NCBI GenBank assembly: GCA_002503595.1 | Contig: DASC01000085.1 | Location: forward strand, 15,949 to 25,870 | Direction: 5' to 3' | Source: Candidatus Methanogaster sp. UBA203 | Lineage (GTDB): Archaea; Halobacteriota; Methanosarcinia; Methanosarcinales; Methanogasteraceae | DNA: 9,922 nucleotides | Shown here: positions 1-6,031 of the stretch, piece after piece | How positions within the stretch are numbered: position 1 is the stretch's first letter | Layout: the number at the start of each line of letters is the position of its first letter | Notes under the pieces: model-generated | Told to the model about the DNA's origin: nothing | Databases searched by the model: none | What the model saw: the letters and a program-made list of their open reading frames with translations, nothing else | Position numbers and translations under genes: made by a program

Positions 1-59
1 AGGTCACTACAGTTGGCATCGACCCTGCGCATCTCGGATGCGGTGATCTCGGTGTTCAT
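1..59 (-). CDS. nnr: Nnr-like NAD(P)H-hydrate repair enzyme, N-terminal fragment (runs off window)
   Basis: Only 19 codons are visible before the left edge: an ATG at 59-57 followed by MNTEITASEMRRVDANCSD. The 'ITxxEMRRVDxN' start is what YjeF_N (NAD(P)H-hydrate epimerase) domains of archaeal bifunctional Nnr proteins look like. Those enzymes epimerise and dehydrate damaged NAD(P)H in the cytoplasm. The ATG lies 6 bases after the rpoK stop, so the two genes are probably co-transcribed. A GGAG abuts the ATG, which is too close for a normal Shine-Dalgarno site; translation may depend on reinitiation after rpoK. The family call rests on a very short match, and nothing of the catalytic part can be seen. 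Confidence 0.55.
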   Translation of the reverse strand, partial: MNTEITASEMRRVDANCSD

Positions 60-65
60 CTCCAG

Positions 66-230
66 CTATCTCTTTACGGTGATTGGAAGCACGCCCTCTT
101 CCAGTTCCCGCATCGCTATGTCGATCGGGTCTCCGGTGTCGGGTCTGATCAGTACCGGTGCTCCAAGCGAGATCTGGAGCGCTCGTGCGCCGATGATGCG
201 GGCGCGTTCATATCGTGTGTATCGTTCCAA
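66..230 (-). CDS. rpoK: DNA-directed RNA polymerase subunit Rpo6 (RpoK, Rpb6/omega homologue)
   Basis: This 54-residue protein starts at TTG 230-228 and stops at TAG 68-66. It contains the hallmark archaeal Rpo6 stretch TRYERARIIGARALQISLGA (about residues 5-24), then APVLI, DPIDIAMRELEEGV and ends ITVKR, so it covers the whole conserved core of the usual 55-60 residue family. Rpo6 binds the largest RNA polymerase subunit and helps assemble and stabilise the enzyme. TTG is the only standard start codon between the preceding in-frame TGA (296-294) and the conserved region, and AGGAGG lies 11 bases upstream. The gene follows the dockerin gene after a 63-base gap and precedes an nnr-like gene by 6 bases. 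It is smaller than many gene-calling length cut-offs but is unambiguous. Confidence 0.93.
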   Translation of the reverse strand: MERYTRYERARIIGARALQISLGAPVLIRPDTGDPIDIAMRELEEGVLPITVKR

Positions 231-241
231 TGTGGTTACAT

Positions 242-247
242 CCTCCT
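242..247 (-). promoter_or_regulatory. Shine-Dalgarno site of rpoK (decides the TTG start)
   Basis: Minus-strand AGGAGG sits 11 bases before the TTG at 230. No ATG or GTG occurs in frame between the upstream stop and the conserved protein, so this site supports the unusual TTG start. A nearer ATG that overlaps it is out of frame and is followed directly by TAA. Confidence 0.6.
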
Positions 248-293
248 GTTCTTGTGTATGTGGCTTATTTGGGATAAGTACCTTCGCACTTTG

Positions 294-2902
294 TCATATA
301 TTTCCGACCGCGGCTTGTAGGATCATGAGCGCGTCGAGCGAGGTGACGCAATGGTCGCCGCTGACGTCAGCGGCGGCGAGTGTTGTGAAGTCATATGAGG
401 CGGAACCGCCGGCTGTGATCTGGAGCGCGATTGCGGCGTCCGCGGGGGTGATCTGGTTGTCGCGGTTGAGGTCGCCGCGTACGCGGTTATCGACGGAGAA
501 TGCATCGGTTGTCGCATAATCGCTTGCAAGGGCACCATCGTAGGATCTAATTCTGAAGTGGACGGTGGCATTCGTATGCGGTATGCCTGTTCCGCTTGCC
601 CATACGAATGTATGATCCACGCCAGCAGGGGTGCTTGCCACATCAATCATACCATCACCACCTTCACCCACGCCTGCATTGAACCATGTGATATTGTTGC
701 GGCTGTACTGTGCTATTATCGTGCAATCATCACTTTCAGCATCTTTCAGGTTGTATGGTATGGTGACGTTGCCACTCTGATCTCCTGCTGGTGTGGTGAT
801 CGATATCTCGGGTGCGTGGTTGATTATGATGTGGGTGGGATCAGTGGTATCGTCAATGATGCCGTCGCCGTCATAGTCGATTTCCATCGTATGGTTTGTG
901 TTCTCAGAACTGAAATTGATACTGGCAGTTGCGTTCTCTGATGTGCCAAATGTGATATCTTCATAGATATATGTGGCGGTCATGTGTTCTGTCTGATGTT
1001 TCATGATGATGTTGAAATTCATTGATGCTTCTTCAATTGCTCTCTGAGATGTATTATCAGATGTGTCTGCAGGCAGCGATTTGACCCCGAATTTAAATTT
1101 GTCTGGCTTCTTATTATAGCATCTAATAACTTGCGGCAGCTCATCAAGCACTCCTGTATAATATGAATCGGGAATCTCACGCCTTATAGCGTCATCCGGA
1201 AGTATGCCTGTTATATTGGACCCACTGATCATATAACCATAAATTTGAGTGTGATCGGGTAGATTAGAAGGTGCGGAATAGGTATATCTCTCAATACCCT
1301 GGAGGGTGTTTTCTGTCATTTCTGATTTATGGGTAACTGTCCCTTCGTCAGTTATCTTAATCACCCGGTATCCATGATAATTGCAAGGATCCGGGTCTTT
1401 TGTAGCACTTCTTGTCTGAATAAACCAAGTTTTATGAGTTTCCGGTTCATTGAAAACAGTTTTTACATAATCCCAGTGTGTATGCCCGGTGAGAACCAGA
1501 TCGGTATTATTGTTGATACAGTAATCTATAAATCCACATCGATTGAATGCGATGCAAGCATCATTGCCACCGTATTTGGGTGGGCAATTGTTAGTAACTG
1601 GAGGTTCAAGCGATCCGATTGCTGACTCGTCATCGCTGTCACTTACTGCCGGATAGTGCATGAAAATAATCTTGGGCATTTCAGAGTCCATTTCGGACAA
1701 TCTGGCCAATTGAATCTCTTTTAGACCATCGCCTTCTGGTGAATGGTCATAAAGATAGTCATAGCTAGCGAGAGTTGATACGTTGGATGATCCAAGAAAA
1801 GGAGGAAGTGATACGTTATAATCCTCCCCGGAATCCAGCCCGATAAAGCGGTACCCATGTTTATCAAAGTAATAATCTCTGTAGCCATCGTTAAGCGGTT
1901 TAATATCGCCTGGATTCATTATAATTTCATCATACGTCGTTAAACCAACATCATCACGCGGATCCCACCCACGTCGATCATGATTTCCCGGGGTATTGTA
2001 TACAGGAATATCAAGACTCTTCGAGATGCCCATATAGGCATTGAAGAAATCCTCCTCGCTATACTCGACCAGATCCCCTGGACTTAAGATAAATTCCGGG
2101 TTATGCGTTTTTGTAGCCTGAAGAGTGTCTGTAAACTTTTCGATTGATAGTAAGAACTCGTTATAATATGCGTCATCGAATGGCCAATATCCAATATGCA
2201 CATCAGTTATATGCACGAAAGTAAACGACTCGATCCGATACACAGTAACCGTTTTCGTTGTGTTAAGCCCTGCGCCGTCAGTCGCAACCACCGTGATCGT
2301 GTTCTCGCCTTCGATGAGCGTGACGTTTGCGCTCCAGTCGAGCGTGCCATTGGCTGGCTCGCCGTTCACCGTGACCGATGTGATGCCGGATGTGTCAGAG
2401 GCTGTGCCTGCGACTGTGATTGTGGCGGCGTGGGTGGTGGTGTTTGGGGCGGGCGATGTGATGGTGAGTGTGGGCGGGGTGGTGTCAGTGGCGGCGGCTT
2501 CTGGGCTGAGTTTATGAGCCAAGCATCAAAGTCACCAGCACCGTATGACCTTGTTTCTCCTGCAACGATGTAGCCACCATCTGTGGTCTGCTGGACTGAG
2601 TATGCCACGTTATCATCAGCCCCCCCAAACGTCACATTCCACTCCTCTACAGGAACCACACCCGCAGCAACCTCCACCCCCACCTCATCCAGAGATTCGT
2701 CAAAAAATGGCTGATCGTTCGCAAGAACCACGATGAAGAACGATTCTCCACCAGCATAGACCTGCTCGGGCAGCCCAACGATCTGCACATCTGCGGTAGG
2801 GGTTGCGTAGAGTGCTGCTGCCGCTGTTGGGCATAAGAACGCCGCGGCAAGCAGTGTTGCTACAACCGCCGCAGCCATCCACGCCGCGATCGACCGGGTC
2901 AT
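294..2902 (-). CDS. Secreted calcineurin-like metallophosphoesterase with Ig-like and dockerin domains (frameshifted)
   Basis: The gene starts at ATG 2902 and stops at TGA 296-294, but needs one extra base near 2511-2513 to be continuous (about 869 aa). Predicted order in the repaired protein: signal peptide (1-29, with AAWMAAAVVATLLAAAFL); one propeller-type repeat (WNVTFGGADD...GAGDFDAWLI, 88-130); Ig-like domain starting TDTTPPTLTITSP (about 140-222); metallophosphoesterase with ITDVHIG, SPGDLVE, GNHD, FMHYP and GHTHWD (about 228-490; metal ligands D234, H236, D277, N307, H416, H474, H476); beta-rich region with an EF-hand-like DYDGDGIID; dockerin (808-869). It probably acts outside the cell on phosphate esters, anchored through a cohesin; the substrate is unknown. 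GGAGG lies 7 bases before the ATG, which overlaps the MNT-like stop. GC is about 38% in a sampled stretch near 1.1 kb, against 63-70% in sampled stretches at both ends. Confidence 0.82.
296..482 (-). repeat. Type I dockerin module, copy 1 (intact)
   Basis: This encodes RGDLNRDNQITPADAAIALQ, a linker, then DVSGDHCVTSLDALMILQAA. These are the two Ca2+-binding half-repeats of a dockerin, each with the D-x-N/S-x-D pattern followed by a helix. It is the C-terminal 60 residues of the metallophosphoesterase protein. The DNA is closely related to the module at 9608-9815, in the same orientation. Confidence 0.85.
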
Positions 2903-3162
2903 GCCGCCGCCTCCTCGTCCATCCCTTCCTTTGCTCTTGCTATGCGAAGCGGAACATCGAGACCCATCTCAAGGAACATGTCAAACAGGCGCATCCCCAC
3001 GCCTACGGTATCTTTACGCTCATCAATTCCCTCGACATAAACGATCACATCGAGATCTTCGTCTTCATAAGGTCCGAAATATTCGATTTCCTTTATCCTT
3101 TGTGCTCCAAACTCCCTTGAAACTTCATCCTTAATTATCTTTATAATTTCTTCTTTATCCAT
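2899..3162 (-). CDS. Small protein resembling a degenerate MNT-type nucleotidyltransferase (antitoxin-like partner of HEPN)
   Basis: This 87-residue acidic protein starts ATG 3162 and ends TGA 2901-2899. A predicted N-terminal helix (MDKEEIIKIIKDEVSREFG) is followed by EIEYFGPYEDEDLDVIVYVE (26-45), which resembles the strand-loop-strand of minimal nucleotidyltransferases. The usual GS...DxD signature is changed: GP replaces GS and the loop before DLD is short, so AMP-transferase activity is doubtful. Family knowledge: HEPN RNase toxins are commonly paired with MNT proteins that neutralise them. The gene begins directly after the HEPN stop with its own strong GGAGG at 8 bases. Its end overlaps the ATG of the secreted phosphoesterase by 4 bases, and its final codons supply that gene's ribosome-binding site. 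The MNT assignment is an inference from context plus a weak motif; it could be an unrelated small protein. Confidence 0.6.
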   Translation of the reverse strand: MDKEEIIKIIKDEVSREFGAQRIKEIEYFGPYEDEDLDVIVYVEGIDERKDTVGVGMRLFDMFLEMGLDVPLRIARAKEGMDEEAAA

Positions 3163-3393
3163 CTAAAATTCCTCCACAAGATTTTTACAGGTGTCAATGA
3201 TCATGGTAGCATCTGATATTGCAGATTTACACATCTCTTCCATAACCTCCACATCCGGATCGTAATCGCTCTTTATACGATCCATTCTCCATGCATTCAC
3301 CTGATTCGCGAGTGTTTCATCTCCAAACTGCCGTATAAGCAGTTTTTTGAACTTATCTACCAGTGATCTGTGCTTCTTGACATCAAGTTGCAT
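3163..3393 (-). CDS. HEPN domain protein, C-terminal half (after in-frame TAG)
   Basis: The 76 residues MQLDVKKHRSLVDKFKKLLI onwards match the second half of a HEPN domain: LDVKKH, a helix, then AWRMDRIKSDYDPDVEV (34-50) with the R-x4-Y/DYDP pattern seen at the RNase active site of many HEPN toxins (R39, Y44), and a final helix ending at TAG 3165-3163. It is in the same frame as the preceding HEPN-N ORF and separated from it only by TAG, GTA and CAG. The ATG at 3393 has a weak AGGT 4 bases upstream that overlaps the amber codon, so reinitiation is conceivable. This half carries the presumed catalytic motif. It could be the remainder of a dead gene, an independently translated subunit, or the end of a read-through product. 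Confidence 0.72.
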   Translation of the reverse strand: MQLDVKKHRSLVDKFKKLLIRQFGDETLANQVNAWRMDRIKSDYDPDVEVMEEMCKSAISDATMIIDTCKNLVEEF

Positions 3394-3399
3394 CTGTAC

Positions 3400-3651
3400 C
3401 TACACCGCAGACCTTGCAGCATGATACATCGAATAATATGATTTATGAATCACGGTTCGGTTGCTTAAACCAGTTTCAAGAAGTTTCTCCGCGACAGAGA
3501 GATTTTCTTCTGCAAGCACCAATCTGGATTCTGCAATATCCTTCATAGATCGCATTATCGTAGTTAAATCTACTCCTGCATCGTGATCACTCAAATAAAC
3601 GAGTAATCCCGATTTTTCAGGAGTCGGTTCCATCAACCGGTTCTGTTGCAT
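3400..3651 (-). CDS. HEPN domain protein, N-terminal half (ends at in-frame TAG)
   Basis: This 83-residue ORF starts at ATG 3651, with GAGGT 4 bases upstream, and stops at TAG 3402-3400. Residues 42-80 (SRLVLAEENLSVAEKLLETG...VIHKSYYSMYHAARSAV) are the classic first two helices of HEPN domains, whose consensus ends in a 'YYAMFHAAR' motif. In intact relatives the chain continues into a segment like 'LDxKKH', which here lies just past the TAG in the same frame. Joined, the two parts make a normal-length HEPN protein of about 163 residues. HEPN proteins of this type are usually RNA-cleaving toxins or abortive-infection effectors paired with an MNT protein, as here. Replacement of a sense codon such as TAC, TGG or CAG by TAG is the simplest explanation. 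Confidence 0.75.
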   Translation of the reverse strand: MQQNRLMEPTPEKSGLLVYLSDHDAGVDLTTIMRSMKDIAESRLVLAEENLSVAEKLLETGLSNRTVIHKSYYSMYHAARSAV

Positions 3652-3700
3652 GTATACCTCGAGTATATGGGTGCTGTTCTGTCATTCCTGCCGCTGATAT

Positions 3701-3714
3701 CTATTAACCTTTTT
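3701..3714 (-). promoter_or_regulatory. Possible BRE/TATA promoter of the HEPN-MNT-phosphoesterase unit
   Basis: Minus-strand AAAAAGG (BRE-like) followed by TTAATAG (TATA-like) lies about 50 bases before the HEPN start, which would give a leader of roughly 25-30 nt that includes the GAGGT site. This is motif matching only; no transcript evidence is available. Confidence 0.3.
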
Positions 3715-3732
3715 GCAGCCGATGCGGAGACG

Positions 3733-3744
3733 TTTTAATATTTT
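3733..3744 (+). promoter_or_regulatory. Possible TATA box for the divergent structured RNA
   Basis: The A/T run TTTTAATATTTT begins about 24 bases before the closing stem of the candidate RNA. Its centre lies about 20 bases from the stem, slightly closer than the usual archaeal distance of about 25. It is therefore compatible with, but not proof of, a plus-strand transcript. Confidence 0.28.
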
Positions 3745-3756
3745 CTGGTTACGCAT

Positions 3757-3875
3757 ACATGCTCAATAAGCTGTGGCAATTTACCGCAGAATTGAAGTAT
3801 CGCCGAAGGCAGTACGTAGAGTCTCTGCGCTCTCGGCGGTAATTTAGTGAAAACTCCATACGATATTGAGCATGT
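3757..3875 (+). ncRNA. Candidate structured non-coding RNA (about 119 nt) or small palindromic element
   Basis: The segment is closed by a perfect 12-bp inverted repeat, ACATGCTCAATA (3757-3768) with TATTGAGCATGT (3864-3875). Inside, hand folding gives a hairpin CUGUGG/CCGCAG (3771-3776 with 3784-3789); a long arm CGCCGA/UCGGCG (3801-3806 with 3833-3838) enclosing a 5-bp hairpin (3815-3819 with 3825-3829); and a short AGU-GAAA-ACU hairpin with a GNRA loop (3846-3855). This resembles a cloverleaf and is not explained by any coding sequence. I recognise no known family: it does not match 5S rRNA, tRNA or C/D box RNA. The strand is chosen from the upstream TATA-like run and is uncertain because the outer stem is symmetric. 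A mobile-element origin is possible, but no target-site duplication is seen. Confidence 0.45.
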
Positions 3876-3900
3876 TCAAATTCAGGACATCACCGAATCT

Positions 3901-3905
3901 AAAAA
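3901..3905 (-). terminator. Possible oligo-T terminator after alaX
   Basis: Minus-strand TTTTT starts 2 bases after the alaX stop codon. Archaeal RNA polymerase can terminate at runs of five or more T residues without a hairpin. The run is minimal, so read-through towards the HEPN genes cannot be excluded. Confidence 0.25.
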
Positions 3906-3907
3906 CA

Positions 3908-4618
3908 TCAACCAGCCGTTTCCAACCTGAAATAAATCCTTCTGTTATTCTTCCCCTTATTCTCAGCCTTCACAACCTCAATCCTCCCGATCTCACCGGT
4001 ATTCCGCACATGCGTGCCGCCACATGCCTGCGCATCGAATCCCACGATGTCGATGATGCGTATCTCTTCCATCTCAGGCAGATCCATCTTCAATTTCACA
4101 ATCGATGGAATCTTAAGTGCTTCTTTTGCGGGAAGAATCTTTATCTCCACCGGAATCTTCTGATCGATGATCTCGTTTGTCTTCTCTTCAAACGACTTGA
4201 TCTGCGACCTGTCAAAGTCCTTCAGACTGAAGTCCACCCGGGTCTTTGCCTCCCCGATCTGGTTCCCTGTGATGAGCGCACCGGTCTCCTTGTTGATCAC
4301 AGCGGAGAGGACATGACATGCAGTATGCGACCGCATGAAGAGATACCGCCGGTCCCAGTCAATCCTTCCAGTGACCTGATCGCCCGCCATAAGTCCGGGA
4401 TCTGCGATCTCGTGGCTGACCCGATCATCCATCTTCCGCACATGAACCACAGGGTACTCGCTTCCATCCCGCACCAGAACGCCGAGATCGTTTGGCTGTC
4501 CGCCAGCATTGGGGTAGAATGCGGTCCTGTCGAGGATCACGAACCGATCATCGGTAACATCCTTGACAGTCGCTTCAAATTCCAACAGATAACAATCCTT
4601 CAGGTACAGTGCATCCAT
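3908..4618 (-). CDS. alaX: AlaX-type alanyl-tRNA editing protein (trans-editing hydrolase)
   Basis: This 236-residue protein is homologous to the editing domain of alanyl-tRNA synthetase. It should hydrolyse mischarged tRNA-Ala (Ser or Gly attached) in the cytoplasm. Visible signatures are the Gly-rich TAFYPNAGGQPNDLG loop (32-46), the HxxxH zinc motif in RSHTACHVLSA (H98, H102) and the CxxxH motif in DAQACGGTHVRNTGEIG (C199, H203). All four metal ligands are present. Its length, and the N-terminal portion carrying the Gly-rich loop, fit the medium-length AlaX-M group rather than the short AlaX-S form. ATG 4618 is preceded by GGAG at 9 bases and lies 6 bases after the stop of the DHH nuclease gene, so it is the last gene of the prs-sec unit. 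A T5 run follows its stop. Confidence 0.92.
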   Translation of the reverse strand: MDALYLKDCYLLEFEATVKDVTDDRFVILDRTAFYPNAGGQPNDLGVLVRDGSEYPVVHVRKMDDRVSHEIADPGLMAGDQVTGRIDWDRRYLFMRSHTACHVLSAVINKETGALITGNQIGEAKTRVDFSLKDFDRSQIKSFEEKTNEIIDQKIPVEIKILPAKEALKIPSIVKLKMDLPEMEEIRIIDIVGFDAQACGGTHVRNTGEIGRIEVVKAENKGKNNRRIYFRLETAG

Positions 4619-4624
4619 TTCGCA

Positions 4625-6028
4625 TCACTCCGCCGGGGTGACTTGCTCTCCGACCATCACATCCATCAACTCGAGAAACTCATCCTTCGTGCCATCAGGT
4701 ATGGTCGCGCCTGCTGCGATGTTGTGCCCGCCGCCCATGCCGCCGACCTTTGCTGCGCAGGCTTCGATCGCATCCGCAAGGTTAAGCCCACGCCTGACAA
4801 GGTCCTGCGTGCCGCGTGCAGAGACCTTGGCGCCTCCGTCGCTGTCTGCGAATGCGAGCATCGGCATATCCCGCTTTCTGCGGTTTGTCAGACTCATGCC
4901 GGCAACGATGCCGACGATCGTGTCCTTGATCGAACTGCCTGCATCGAAGTACTGGATGTGGGTAAGTTCGGTTATGCCCTGTTCCTTGACAAAGTTGAGC
5001 CCGTCCACAAGGTTCTTTCGATGCCCCGCAAGCAGATCTTTCGCTTTTGCAAACTCTTTGTCCCGATCGCCGAGACAGACCGCAAGACCGATATCTGCGA
5101 AGCCGTATCTGCCTGTGGCGTTTAACAAGGTTGCGTATTCGGACGCATCCCGCATCTCGATGCCTTCCTGTTCCCGGATAAGCGTATAACCCTCTGTGAC
5201 CAGCCGCTGGATGTGGTAGGACGACATCCGCTTCGAGATACAGTACTGGACCAGCGATGAGACGACCTTCTGCCTCTCGCCAACGCCCAGGTCGATCCAC
5301 CGCTTCCACCGCTCGCCAGATGAGTTTATACCGACATTTTTCAAAAACATGATGCTTGCGCCCTCGTTTCCTGTGAGACCGGGCAGATACGGATCAGAGG
5401 AATACTGGAGCAGTTTGAACATCTGGCGGGTCTGCTTCCCGAAGAGCGAAAGATCCCTCTTGTAACCGATGACACCGTGATCCGCACCCTTCTCAAGGAT
5501 CGCCCGGTTGCATCCGACCAGTCTCCCGGATTTCCTTGCCTGCAAGTCCCCAACAGCGCCAACGATCGCGAGATCAGCGAGATCATAGTTCTCGCCAAGC
5601 GACTGCGCAAGTATATACGCACAGCCAGCGCCGCTGAGCTCGGTCGAGCCATCGATGCCAAAGAGATGCGGGTTTAGATGGTGGAGATGCTGGTGATCGA
5701 CATGACGACGGTCGATCTGGTGATGGTCAGCAACGACTATCTCGATATCAAGTGGCATCTCCGATAGCATTCCGCTACCGAGATCGGTAAAGATCGTCGG
5801 GACGTTCGCATCAGCAACCTCTCCGAGAACCATCCTGTCCAGTTGCTTCACACACCTGACATCATGCTCGATGCCGCACCGGTCGAGTGTGCGGGACATG
5901 ATCGCGGCGGCAGTCAAGCCGTCGGCATCGAGGTGGGATACGACCCGCACCTCATCATGCCTTCTGATTGCGGCAGCGCACGTATCAGCCCTCTCTTTCA
6001 TCGAATGGTAGTCGCTCATGTCGCCCAT
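4625..6028 (-). CDS. Archaeal RecJ-like DHH/DHHA1 nuclease (GAN, GINS-associated nuclease family)
   Basis: This 467-residue protein has the DHH superfamily motifs in order: VVSHLDADG (29-37; H32, D34, D36), TIFTDLGSG (78-86; D82), VVADHHQID (98-106; D101, H102, H103) and HLNPHLFGIDGSTELSGAG, followed by the C-terminal DHHA1 substrate-binding loop VGGMGGGHNIAAG (from about 428). Length and motif set match the archaeal GAN/RecJ homologues, Mn2+-dependent single-strand 5'-3' exonucleases that associate with GINS in the replisome or act in repair. Other archaeal DHH proteins degrade RNA, so the exact substrate is inferred. I prefer ATG 6028, because GGAG, overlapping the end of secD, lies 6 bases upstream; GTG 6031 and ATG 6019 are alternatives. 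The start sits 3 bases past the secD TAA, which suggests coupled translation. Confidence 0.9.
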   Translation of the reverse strand: MGDMSDYHSMKERADTCAAAIRRHDEVRVVSHLDADGLTAAAIMSRTLDRCGIEHDVRCVKQLDRMVLGEVADANVPTIFTDLGSGMLSEMPLDIEIVVADHHQIDRRHVDHQHLHHLNPHLFGIDGSTELSGAGCAYILAQSLGENYDLADLAIVGAVGDLQARKSGRLVGCNRAILEKGADHGVIGYKRDLSLFGKQTRQMFKLLQYSSDPYLPGLTGNEGASIMFLKNVGINSSGERWKRWIDLGVGERQKVVSSLVQYCISKRMSSYHIQRLVTEGYTLIREQEGIEMRDASEYATLLNATGRYGFADIGLAVCLGDRDKEFAKAKDLLAGHRKNLVDGLNFVKEQGITELTHIQYFDAGSSIKDTIVGIVAGMSLTNRRKRDMPMLAFADSDGGAKVSARGTQDLVRRGLNLADAIEACAAKVGGMGGGHNIAAGATIPDGTKDEFLELMDVMVGEQVTPAE

Positions 6029-6031
6029 CAC

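Noticed and set aside
13..519. Plus-strand open frame of 168 codons at the left edge.
   Set aside because: It lies antisense to rpoK and the dockerin module, both strongly supported on the minus strand, and shows no domain of its own.
3160..3168. Second TAG, between HEPN-C and the MNT-like gene, as a read-through site creating a HEPN-MNT fusion.
   Set aside because: The frame is continuous, but the MNT-like ATG directly follows the TAG and has its own strong GGAGG 8 bases upstream, and HEPN proteins normally end near this point. A genuine stop is the simpler reading.
66..3402. General reassignment of TAG to pyrrolysine in this genome.
   Set aside because: rpoK ends with TAG exactly at its natural C-terminus, so TAG works as a stop here. 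Decoding at the HEPN site remains only one of several possibilities.
3757..3875. 5S rRNA or tRNA, because of the length of about 119 nt, the closing stem and a nearby GTTCAAATTC resembling a T-loop.
   Set aside because: None of the conserved 5S loop sequences is present, and the T-loop-like stretch is not flanked by complementary arms or an acceptor stem.
3866..5125. Long plus-strand open frame of about 419 codons.
   Set aside because: It is antisense to alaX and the DHH nuclease gene, both of which carry clear catalytic motifs. Its translation is rich in Cys, His and Arg with no recognisable domain, which is typical of a shadow frame in GC-rich DNA.
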